DNA of 64,000 nucleotides from Dermatemys mawii (taxonomy: Eukaryota > Chordata > Testudines > Dermatemydidae). The translations under genes were made by a program, and so were the position numbers. The notes below the pieces were generated by a model, which saw only the letters and a list, made by a program, of their open reading frames with translations, had not been told where the DNA came from and did not search any database. Positions 35,401 through 47,400 of this stretch are shown in pieces (positions within the stretch are counted from its first letter, which is position 1; each line of letters starts with the position of its first letter). The stretch lies in the NCBI GenBank assembly GCA_007922305.1, contig ML677365.1:20021363-20085362 (forward strand). The letters run 5' to 3'.

Positions 35401-38400
35401 CTGGCTGTGTAACAGGTGCCACTGGAGCCAAATCCCAAGATATTGGCTCTGTTTTCATTCGGTTCTTACTAAAGCAAAACTCTCGCTGATGTCAGCGGGA
35501 GCTTGCTGGAGGGCATGCCAAGTAAGAACCTCCCCCATCCTTGAGAACAAAATAGACTGACAATTCATTAAAATTATTTTAATATGCTCTTGTATTTTAA
35601 ACAGATTTTGCAAATAGCATTTAAAACAAGAAGATACTTGTCAGAGCAAACATCTCTCTTTGGCCTGGTCTACACCAGGGGTGGGGGAGGAATCAATCTA
35701 AGTCACGCAACTTCAGCTACATGAATAACGTAGCTGAAGTCAATGTACTTACATCTACTCACCGTGGTGTCTTCACTGTGGTGAGTTGACTGCTGATGCT
35801 CTCCTGTCGACTCTGCCTGCGCCTCTGACCCTGTGGAGTGCCGGAGTCGACAGGAGAACACTCGGGGGGTCAATTTATCACGTCTAAACTAGATGCAATA
35901 AATCAACCCCTGCTGGATTGATTGCTGCCCGCCGATCTGGCGGGTAGTATACACATACCCTTTGACTTAGGGTATGGTTACACTTACAAAATTATAGCAC
36001 TATTGCTTATAGTGCTCGCCTTATACAGCAATAATAATAGCGCTATTGTATGTCCACACTGAGCTGCTCCAGCGCTATAGCATGGCCACATTTGCGGCAC
36101 TTAATACCGCATTAAGAGCAGCGCATTAGGGCAGGTATCCCACAGTACACCTCTTCCTGATCTGGCGCAATGGCTTGTGGTAGGGGGGGCGTCACTTGCG
36201 GGGCATTCTATATCCTGTTTGAACTACCCATGATGCTTTTTGGCATATCCCAGCAATCCCTGTGTTTCCTTCCACCTCCGGCGCCATCTTTCAAGGGTTT
36301 CAGCAAGGCACGCTCCGTCTTCCATTGTCGAGTGCTGCAATGAATCCAGAACTGCTGAGGGACATGCTGACGACTGTCGCCAGCACATCTCTGTGTGCAG
36401 TGGAGTTATTCCTTGACATGCAGGATGACAGTGATGATTCTGAAGACGAGATCGAAGCGGTGAATGCATTCGACACAAAGCTGCTTGTCTCATTAACGGA
36501 CATGCTCACGGCTGTTGAACGCCGCTTCTGGGCACAGGAAACGAGCACAGAGTGGTGGGATCGCATCGTCATGCAAGTCTGGGACGACGAGCAGTGGCTG
36601 CAAAACTTTCGAATGAGAAAAGCCACTTTCATGGGACTGTGTGCTGAACTCGCCCCTGCCCTGCGGCGCAAGGACACCAGACTGAGAGCTGCCCTCCCGG
36701 TGGAGAAGCGGGTGGCTATCGCGATCTGGAAGCTGGCTACCCCAGACAGCTACCGATCGGTGGCCAACCAGTTTGGGGTTGGAAAGTCGACCGTTGGAGT
36801 TGTGCTGATGCAAGTCTGCAGGGCCATCAATCGCATCCTGCTACGAAAAATCGTGACTCTGGATAACGTGCATGACATCGTGGCTGGCTTTGAAGAAATG
36901 GGTTTCCCTAACTGTGGTGGGGCGATAGATGGGACCCATATACCCATTCTCGCGCCCGCCCACCTAGCTGAGGAGTACGTTAACCGAAAGGGGTACTTCT
37001 CCATGGTTCTCCAGGCGCTTGTGGATCACCGTGGGCGTTTTACTGACATTAACGCTGGCTGGTCTGGAAAGGTGCATGACGCACGCATCTTCCGCAACAC
37101 CGGCCTGTTCATGAAGCTGCAAGCCGGGACTTTTTTCCCACACCAGAGGATCCCCGTGAGGGAAGTGGAAATGCCCATAGTGATTCTGGGTGACCCTGCT
37201 TACCCTTTAATGCCCTGGCTCATGAAACCGTACACAGGGAGCCTGGACAGCAGTCAGGAAAGGTTCAACTACAGGCTTAGCCTTTGTCGAATGACTGTGG
37301 AGTGTGCTTTTGGGCGTCTCAAGGCGCGCTGGCGTTGTCTTTATGGGAGGCTAGATTTGGCCGAGGGTAGTATCTCCGCGGTTATTTCCGCATGCTGTGC
37401 CCTACATAATCTTTGTGAGCGGAAGGGCGAAGGCTTCACTCAGGCATGGTCCTCTGAGGTTCAACGCCTGGAGGCCACATATGCCCAGCCAGAGAGCAGG
37501 GTTCATGGAGGGGACCAGCGCGAGGCTGTTAGGATCAGGGAAGCCTTGAGGGAGCATTTTGAGGCTGAAAGCCAGTTCTAAAGTGAGGTGCAGACGGAGG
37601 GAGGGAGGGAGCATTCTTTTAACAGGAACAGGCATTTGCTTTTCTGTAGCCTGTAATAATGTATGTACACTTAATAAAAAAAACCCATTTATTAAGAAGA
37701 CAATTCATTTATTGAACAGGTACTTCGGTTGCTGAAAGAAAATATTGTGATGCATGTGAGGGGGAAGGCAGGGGAGGTGCAATGGGGGTGTCGTGGGGTC
37801 AGTCAGAGATCGGAGTATGTCCGGGTCTCTGAGTCTCCAGTGCCCTCACAGTGGCCATGTCCCCCGAACCCCATTTGCGGTGGCCAGTAAGGCATGTTAT
37901 TAGGGGTAGACTGCAGTGGATAATGGTCTGGGGTCTGGGGGTTGTCCGGTGAAGACAGAGGGGTTGGAGGCAGCTGTGGATGGTGATAACCATTTGGCTG
38001 ATGATAGTGGCCTGGAGGGTACAGAGGCAAAGAAGGGGAAGGGAGTTGGGGCAAACGATAATTGGGGTGGTGGGTGCGGAGCTTCTCCTCCTGAAGGGTG
38101 ACAAGCCGCTGCATAGTCTGCAATTGAAGCTGCAGTAATGAGAGCAGCTTGTCAGTGCTTTTCCGGCGGTGAATCGCGTTCTCCTTCCGCGCCTTCTCCC
38201 TCAACTTGCTCTCATTCTCCCTCCACCTCTGTGCAACTCGATTCTCCGTTACAGCCTGTTGCATTACTTGCTGTACAAGATCCTCTTTGCTCCTTCGTGG
38301 CCGCTTCCTCAGTCGCCTGAGCCTCTCAGCTGTTGATAAGAGCGATGGCGAAGGGGTGAAGGACGACCCTTCTAAAATAAAAAGATACATTTCACAGTGG

Positions 38401-41400
38401 TTCCCTTGTAAAGAGCAGACATGCCTATCATTCCCCCGCATTCCCCGTTTGCCTGTCCCGCAGACAGCACAGATACAGCAACGGAGCCCCTGCCATGGTG
38501 AGTGGACTCCAGAGGCAAGGGAAATTATTTTTTCCCTGCCCTGAGAAGCTGTGGCGGGGGAGGGGGTGGGGAGTGCCGGTACGTTGCAGGAGCCACAGTG
38601 TGAGCAGCAGGCAGGGGGAAGGATTTCTTCCCTGCCCTGAAAAGCTGTGGCGGGGGTGGGGGGTGTGTGTGGAGTGCCGGGAAGTGGCAGGAGCCCTACT
38701 CTGAACACTGTTCCAATATTCTCCGTAGGTGTTTGTCCTGGAAGATATCTCGTTGCTTCGAGTCACTGAGGAGCAAAGGGAAGGGATTTTATTAAGATGC
38801 GGCTTCCGCCCAGGGCCATATGCAGCGTGCCTATGTGCAGCAATGCTCCCCCCACCCATTGTAGCACAGTGGCAGGGACTAGTGACCGTGACCGGGACGG
38901 GGACCACGCTGGCTCTCCCGGGAAACCTGCGCAGGCGCATTGCAAGTGCTCTTATTGAGACCTTTGAAGAGATTACTGATGATGACTACCGCGAGGTGAT
39001 AGACTACATCAATGCACTATTCCACATGTAGGCAAGCATGCAAGCATCCCCTTCCACCCCAAGCTGCCTGCCTTCCCCATAGAAAAGCAGCTTTACCGCC
39101 GCAATGCACTGCTGAGCTGGCCCCTGCAACCGCCGGACGGTGTGGCTGGCCGCCCTCCTCCTGGCTTTAGAGGAGAGCTCCTGGCTGCATGCCCCCCTGC
39201 CCTCCTCCTGGCTTGAACAGAGCACCAGGTGGAATGCCCCCCTCATCCCTTTCCACCCCAAGCTGCCAGCCTTCCCCATAGAAAAGCAGCTTTACCTCCG
39301 CAATCCGCTGCTGAGCTGGCCCCTGCAACCGCCGGACGCTGTGGCTGGCTGCCCTCCTGGGTTGAGAAGAGCTCCTGGCTGCATGCGTCCAGGGACTCCT
39401 CCGTGCCCTGGATCGCTGCTGCCTCGTCCTCATCCTCCTCCTCTTCTTCATCCTCCTGCTCTTCGTCCTCCTCCTCACCCCCCCCTTCACTGGTGGGCTG
39501 GGAAGTGTCCGTGGTGGTCGATGGAGTGACCGTGGGATCACCACCAAGTATCGCGTGCAGCTCCTTATAAAATCTGCAAGTCACCGGGGCTGCCCCTGAG
39601 CGGCCGTTTGCCTCGCGGGCTTTGCGATACGCATTCCTAAGCTCCTTTACCTTAACACGGCACTGCAAAGTGTCCCGCTCATGGCCTCTTTCTGCCAAGG
39701 CCCGTGATATCTGCCCATAGGTGTCAAAATTCCTGCGGCTAGACTGCAGCTGAGACTGAACAGCCTCTTCCCCCCAGCAGCTGATGAGGTCCAGCACCTC
39801 ACTATTGCTCCATGCTGGGGATCGCCTATTGCGAGGAGGCATGGCACGTGGAGTCATGATGATCAATCAGAATGATCACCTGCAACGATTCCCTGAGACC
39901 ACGCCACGCAATCAATCTGATCAATGAGAATGATCACTTGCAAGGGTTCCCTGAGAGCACGCCACGCTTGGCTGGAGCAAACAGGAAGGGGATTTTCAAA
40001 TTTCCCTGGAACTTTAAAGGGCGGGTCTGACGTGTGGTCACCTGAGGACAGGACAAAAGAGTTTGCAAGTGATGACCAGAGTGGCTCGAACGGGAATTAT
40101 GGGACAGGCTGGAGGCCAATTAATACGCAGTGGGTGTCCACATTCTTCCTGTAGCGCTACAGCAGGTGCGCTACAGCCCTTATTCCCCATGAGGAGGTGG
40201 ATTTATAATAGCGCTATAACTCCGCGGTTATAGCGCTATTAGCGCCTTGCCAGTGTGGACGGAGAGTAGGTTATAGCACTCGCAGGGGCTTTATAGCGCT
40301 ATAAAGTGCCAGTGTAACCATGGCCTTAGATTTAATACCAACACATTTAAACTGACTCAGGATTATTTACCAGCATTCACAAGATGCTTAGCACTGCCTT
40401 ATCTAAGGACTATAAAAGTATTAAAAATATAGTTAAGAGCTGCCTGGGGCAATAAGTACTCCAACTTAATCTAGATGTTATCAAGTCTCCTCCCATGAGT
40501 ACAATGTCATCTCTCTGTTCTGCTTGACCTTGAGCTGCTAGTTTTGAGTACCTTACTCAAACTTTTCTCTTGTTCTGGTTTTAGAGGGCCTATATTGCAA
40601 AGAGATGTGCCTTGCAATGTAACCTGCAGCTGGCATTCTCTGATCTCCTTCAAGTGCGTGTCCTACAGTCTTGGACCTGAGATTAAGAAGGCTTTGCCTT
40701 CTACTTTCTCAAATCTGTATGAATGTTCTTATAACTGGTGAGGGATAGCTACAGTACAGGATTCGTAACCAGGAAGCAGTCTGAGTTAACCTGCATCTAG
40801 CCTATTGAGGATTTTACACATTGAACAATGAATTAGACCCAGTAGTGCACATGGTGCCAGGACAGGTTATGGAGCTCTGGCATAGGACCTTTGGCTGCAT
40901 CTACACCAGCCTTTTTCATGAGATCTCATTCCATTGCACTACTTCCACTGTACCTCAGAGCAGGTAAAAAATGAGTGACAAAAAATGAATGACTGCAGAT
41001 TATGTATACCAGTTAGTAGTGAAAAAGCAACAGTGATAGTAAAATGGAGAGTGATTTCCTTAAGAATGCTAGTAATATAAAACTTCAGAGATGAGNNNNN
41101 NNNNNGAGTGATTTCCTTAAGAATGCTAGTAATATAAAACTTCAGAGATGAGACATCAAATTGTGTATTAGCTGCAACTTTTGTCACTCTCATGTCCATG
41201 TTGAGAAAGAATTACAGTACTTTCACCTGGATCAGTAAAATGTTCTTAAGTGCCTAAATGACTGATAAAATGAATGATGCCTATGTAGCTTTTGATAACA
41301 GGTTAGGTACTTATAAAAATTTTTATTTGAGATGATGAACACATGAACCACTACAGCAAGGTTTTCTTCTGAGAGGAGTCAACAGAATCTGGGTAACAGC

Positions 41401-44400
41401 TGGAATTAGCAGCTGCAATATTATCATTTAACATCCGTGAGCAGCCTTGCAATTCCAAAGAAAAAATTAGCTGACAAAGAAAGATGAATGATGCTATCAC
41501 AGAGTGAGTTGGACCTGCTATAGATTAAAGGTCAGTATCTGGCCTGCATCTGAGTCAAGTAACCAAGGATCATATAACAGCAAACTAGAAGCAGATCCTT
41601 TATAGATCCATTGATTCTAAAGGCCAGGAGGGACCATTATGATAATCTACTGTTACTGCCTAAACTGCCATTCCCAGGTTGCCATCAAAACCCTTGGTCA
41701 GGACAGAATTTTGTTTTATAACAATACGAAAACATAAATGGAAGGTTGCTAAGTAAATGCTGATGTCCTCTTCTGTTCTCTCCTCAAACTTTTCACCTTC
41801 ACCTCTCCTACACTCTTCAGCACAATGGTTATAATCAGCTATGATCAAACAATCTTATAGGCAAAAGAAAATATGACCAAACTATGTAGCTCATGAAGGA
41901 ATAACCTGAACAGAGATTCAGAAACTGTTTAGAATTGCTGAATTGACAAGAATACTATTCAATCTTTATTTTTATTTTAAATCTTGATTTTTTAAAATTA
42001 TGAAAGTATTAGTTGGATTTTCTCATTGCTCACCTTAAGAGACCAAACTTCTTCCTCTTGTATGGCAGAAACAGGCTTTTTCTGGAGCAATGGATTATCC
42101 TCACAGTAAAGTTCCATCAGCATAAGGTCCTCCATCTATTTGAATAAAACAAATAGTGTAATTATGTCAGAAAAGATAACAAAAATCTCAAATGTTATTT
42201 TTATTTAAACAAGGAAAACAAATGTAACAAATATGAATGTAAAGAAAGCATGAGATAGACTCATCTGCTGGAAAAAACATACAAGATTCAAGTGGAGTAC
42301 ATATTCCATTATTCTTGCTAATAGTATAAAAATGTAAATCAAACAAGACTGGCTGTTCTACAAGAGAGGTCCTGTGCCTAGAGTATTATTTAAGACACAT
42401 GAGCGTTAGAGATTATTAAAATCTCTGCATTTAAGATCTAATACAGTGGAAACTATTAAAATAATGATTAAAAAACCTGTCCTCTATTTATAAACAGGAA
42501 TGATTTTATCCACATGCATTTAATTCTGATGCTCCTGTATTCAACTCAACAGCTCCAATGGAATACCCTCTCAAGGTGTGGAGGGACGTGATAGGCCCTT
42601 TGCTTGGAATGTGACGGAGGTCACGTACAGTGTAAAGATGCTGTTATTATTCTATTATTATTCTACAATAAAGTAACTCCCTGTTAAATAGAGAGATCTG
42701 TATAAAGTTTCTCTAAGCAAAAGTTTGCTATTGCAATGATTATTGTTAGGTCTCTGATATTTATTTATACGGCAAGAATTTATAAATCTGTTAAAAAATT
42801 CTAAATAAATAATTAAAAAATGAAATGAGACTGGACAAATCACTCCCATATATACTATTCAGAAGTGCTCTAGGATTCTAACAAAACATAAGTGAAACAG
42901 GCTTAACCAAACACAGAAACTTAAGTTCACTGTTCACTTGTTTTACGGTATGCCTAACAAATTGTTGTTTCTGAAGTACACAGTGCTGTGGAAAAATGCA
43001 TGGAGGTCAACGAAAGCATGACATAATTTAACTCACTGTGTATAAAGAAAACACATAAAACTAAAGATTCTGTTTCTGGCTCCCTCACCAACAAAAATGG
43101 AACAATCTGCTAATCTTATATTTTTTTAAAAAAAATTGTACTGTTCTTATCTCTCTAATTAATTTTGTCCAGTAAAATAGAACAGCAGGTACACAAAAAC
43201 TTTTCTTGAAGCATAGTTGGAATATATAATGGGCACAATGCAATAATGCACACAACAATCTGTTCCCTTAGTTAATAGCTTCAAGGACAATAGAATATCT
43301 GAAAGTCTACTATAAGATCAGTGGTACTCGTTCTTGTTTCCCTTTCTAAGAGTAATGACTTTATTTTAAGAAAAAAATAAAGCCTTATTTCAGGGCAAGC
43401 CTTATTTTGAATAAGGCTTGTTACAAATGATCTAGCAAATGAATAGTCAAAACATATGATTTACTGATTTAAGGATATTTAGTTTGTATATTTTGACACA
43501 GTGTTCATAATTTGTGTTTTAGCAGTTTATAAAGCCTTTAATGTTTTTAATCTCAATGCCTATTGTCAGTAAATAAATGTTCAAACCCCCTATTTTCCTG
43601 CAAAATTGAATTCTGTGAAAATTGAAATTATTCACAATCAATATTATCCATTAATTTTTTAAAGAAAAAAATCAAATTCTGCCAAGTCTACATATAAAGT
43701 ACAGGCATTTAAGAACAAGTTGTCTGCAAGGGGTTTTAATTTGGGACAATTTGTAGATATCCCAGGACAAAGCAAGTTTACTAAAAACCCAGCCACCTAA
43801 CGTGGTGCTGAAATGGTTTAGGTCAGCGTTTCTCAAACTGGGATCCACGGGCTCTGCTCCTCCCTCCCTGAACTCCTTCCCCTTCCTCCCAGTGCCCCCT
43901 GCAAACCACAGAACAGCTGTTCTGCAGCATGCAGGAGATACTGGGAGGGAGAGGGAGAAGTGGGGATGGGGCATGCTCGGGGGAGGGGCAGAAAGAGGTG
44001 GGGAAGACAAGGAGCAGGATTGGAACAGGGGCAGAAAGAGGAGGGGTGGGGCCCTGGGGGAAGGAGTGGAGTGGAGGCAGGGCCTGAAACTGAGTGTGGG
44101 GCTTGGGGAAGGGGTCCTCAAAAAATTTTAAATCAAAATGGGGGTCCTTGGGTTGCTAAAGTTTGAGAACTGTTGGTTTAGGTATTTCATGAAAATCAAT
44201 AATCGTTGTCAGAGAAACTTTAGAAGAAATGTCTACAAGCCTGAAAAATTGAGTTCTATTCCAGTGACTATTGAACAAAAGTCCAGAGAAGGATAATTAT
44301 GAAAACATGAACAAAATAATGAAAAAGTTTAGAAGATTTTGGACAATAAACCCTTTTGGAATTATCTTGCTATACAAAAGAGAATTAGAAAAGTTAAAGT

Positions 44401-47400
44401 AGTACTGAAAGTTGCAAGCATCCTACATTATAAACACTGTATACATTGGCATGAGAATTATGGCTCACCAAGTAAACCTGGAGGAAAGCTAAACAATCTC
44501 TCTCAGCCAAAACTATTTCTGGGCAAAAACTCTTTTAATGGGCTTTTGTAGCCAAATCAACTTTTGGAAAAGATTCAATATCTCTTCCATTAGGAGAAAA
44601 AAGGCACTTTCTAGGGTTTTGTCTTTGTTTTCTTACATAGAAAACAAAAGGCTGTCAGGTTTCTGTTCTGCTATACAGAAAACAAACCTATCTCTTGAGT
44701 TGGATTTTAATATAGAGATAGAGAGAGACTGAACATGGGTAATGAGAAAAGGGGAAGATTTCCCCTAAAACTGCTAGAATTCATCGACATTTCAGTCATT
44801 AGATTCTTATTATTTTACCTTTTTCCCACTTGCTCCATTAATATTTATAACTAGAGTATTTAAATAAAGCTTTTCCACTACCTTATTTTGCTGCATTAGA
44901 ATTAAACTACCACAACACAGATGTCACCAAGTCCGATCCCACATCACTTGACGTAATGGGAATCCCTCTTGAATTACAGGACTACAACTCTGACAAGCAC
45001 CGGTGAAACAGCTCGATCTTTCTTGGCGATTTTAGAGCCATTCAAATTTCAATATGGCATGAGAAATCAAGAACAGCTCATGTGTATATCTGTTAAAATA
45101 AACCTGTATACTCTGATCAAGTGTAGTCCCAAAGAGCCTAGCAAACCATCATGATTCAGGTTATATGGAGCAGTAGTTCTCAATCAGAGGTCCAGGGCCC
45201 CCTACAAGGCCCAGGGCAGAAAGCTGAAGCCCCACAGCATGGTGCTGAAGCCCAGGACCCTGAGTCCCACCACCTGGGGCTGAAGCTTGAGCAGTGTAGC
45301 TTTCTCGGGGCCTCGTGCAATTACCCTGCTTGCTACCCCCTAACACCGACCCTGGCTTTTATATGCCGAAAACCAGTTACTGTGGCACAGGTGGGATGTG
45401 GAGTTTTTATGGCATGTGGGGGGGGGGGGGAGGCTCAGAAAGAAAAAGGTTGAGAATCTCTGATATAGAGCATCTCCTCTTTAAGAGTTCCTAGTATGGG
45501 CTTATTGTTTCCTCTGACACATCTCTTCTCAATTTCTTTATGAAAGTAAACTCAAAATGGCTGAAGAATTTTGCTAAAGAGTCCTAAGACCTTGTCATAA
45601 AGTTTTGAAATGGATATTGCTGCACAAAATGAATGTGCATGCACTAAAAATTTCTACCTATATATACTTGCTTTGTTTAAAAGAAAACAAAAAGGGCTTG
45701 AACAATTCCAGATTAATTTTGCTGCTAGTGTTTATGCTACAGCTTTATCAGAATTCTTTGTTCAGTTACATAAACTGCATCCATGTAATGGAGAAAGAGC
45801 ACTACTTGTTATGGCTAGGAGGGCTATCATTGTTCCAGAAGTAACTTAGTCTGTGAATACTGTACTGAAAATGCTAACTGAGATGAGAGCCCTGTACATA
45901 GTGCAGTCCTATAAAAAAATTGTTGTATCTAGTCACCAAAACTAAAACTGTTGAGACTTTAAAATTAAGTTTAAATAATCGGTAAATAATTTCCCTTAAA
46001 ATAAATATTTTTTCACTGAGGAGGATCACATTTACATTTTGAATTAACAATACAGAACCCCACCCTGAACCTTTTACTTCATTCTCCCCCTCTTTGCTCC
46101 ATCCCTGTTTTCTCAAAGGTCCGTAGCCAAGCTTCAACTCTGATAAATCAACCAAGACTTCAGAAACAGCAAAATGTGCAGTAGCCCTGAAGATCATCTG
46201 ATAGTTGTGGGAAAATATACTGAAGAAGCTAAATGATTCTTGCAGCAGAGGAATCAGCTAGAGAGCAAAAACTAGAACTAAATCCATGTTCATACGCTAG
46301 ATTGCTAAATTTTCACAAACTCAGATTCCCAAAGGGTTGCTATTTAAAAAAGGAGCAATAAAGGGTCAGATTGTTCCCAGCTGCTCTGCAGGTTAGCAAA
46401 ATATTGGGAAAGGGATGAGAATCCTTCTTGCCCCCTTGTGCAGCAGTTAGGTAGAACTGCAATCCATGAACTGACTAAAACAAAGCTACACCAAAAGGAA
46501 AGAGGAATTGGAATTACTGAACCCCACAACGCCAATGGCCAGAGAAACCTAGGCAGATACGTTGAGTGGAGTAGGCTGCATCCTTGAAAGGGGCATAGCA
46601 GTAGGCGCACTCCCTCCAGGGAGCTCTGACTTTGCTTCCTTGTGGTACAATCCCTCCTGGAACTTCCTCTGGAGTAGGTGCTACCCTAGCCTAAAAAGTA
46701 GGCCAATGATTCAGGCAAAACTGAACATTAAATATGCATTAAAGGTGTAAGAATAGACTATAGTGAGGCAGATTTAAGCTATAGTTATGTACAGCCTGAG
46801 ATAAGCATCCAGAGTGAACATATACATAGTTACATAAAGCACCACCTAGATACAGAATGCACACTACTACTTAAGTCTGCTACACTCTTAGAAACAGGAG
46901 TATTCTCCACCAACAGAAGGGCCCATATTTATTACAGTGCCCCATTCTTTCTTCCCTTCATCTTTGCATTGGTTTTTTGGAAAATTCTGAAATGATTTTT
47001 GGCCTTGGCTGCAAAACAAGTAGTGCTTATTCAACACATAAGCAGTTCTTCCTGCGTGAGTACAGAGTAATTAATGTGAGGGTTTGCAGGATCAGGACCC
47101 GAATTTATAAACTCAAACCACCTTGTTTTGTCCTGTATAAAATTTAGAAACTTAGAAAAGTTAGACTAGTTGAAACCAAAGGATTTTGTTCCCCCACCAT
47201 ATCATAAGTGCCAGAAGAATCAGAAGCCAAACTATTAAAGAAGAGAATGACTCAAAACAGCCACAAAAGAACGCACACACACACATGTAACACACACAAA
47301 AGATTCCTACACCATAAACAAAGATTGCAATGCAGCAGAATAAGCTTATGTACTGGTTAGTGGTATATCAAATTATTTAATTCTCAGAGAACACAAAAAA

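Larger units (their letters stand above)
35970..40325 (+). mobile_element. Autonomous Harbinger transposon, apparently intact (4,356 bp)
   Basis: The left terminus GGGTATGGTTACACTTAC and the complement of the right terminus, GGCCATGGTTACACTGGC, are imperfect inverted repeats. TTA stands on both sides (35967-35969 and 40326-40328), the 3-bp duplication of PIF/Harbinger elements. It carries the two genes such elements need: a DDE transposase (36340-37581, plus) and a two-exon Myb/SANT-like protein (39842-37803, minus), convergently arranged around shared polyadenylation signals. A third exon-like frame lies in the Myb intron. Neither frame has a stop or shift, so this copy has either moved recently or been kept intact. 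It sits in LRRC69 intron 6 on the strand opposite to that gene, as judged by the transposase. Confidence 0.95.
32718..42033 (-). other. LRRC69: LRRC69 intron 6 (9.3 kb)
   Basis: Nearly half of this intron is the 4.36-kb Harbinger element. It also holds a GC-rich repeat (34230-34570), one copy of a 262-bp duplicated segment, a family A MITE, a 10-base assembly gap and a CR1 scrap near 41590-41650. The stretches 32718-34229 and 40330-41040 show only AT-rich sequence; 33370-33450 carries a weak CACATCTCTGGCACTG match to the repeat at 17015. Confidence 0.8.

Noticed and set aside
36224..37635. Minus-strand frames over the Harbinger transposase
   Set aside because: Shadows of the transposase coding strand; no conserved domains.
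39140..39570. Plus-strand serine- and proline-rich frames opposite the Myb-like exon 1
   Set aside because: Antisense of the glutamate-rich acidic run; repetitive composition only.
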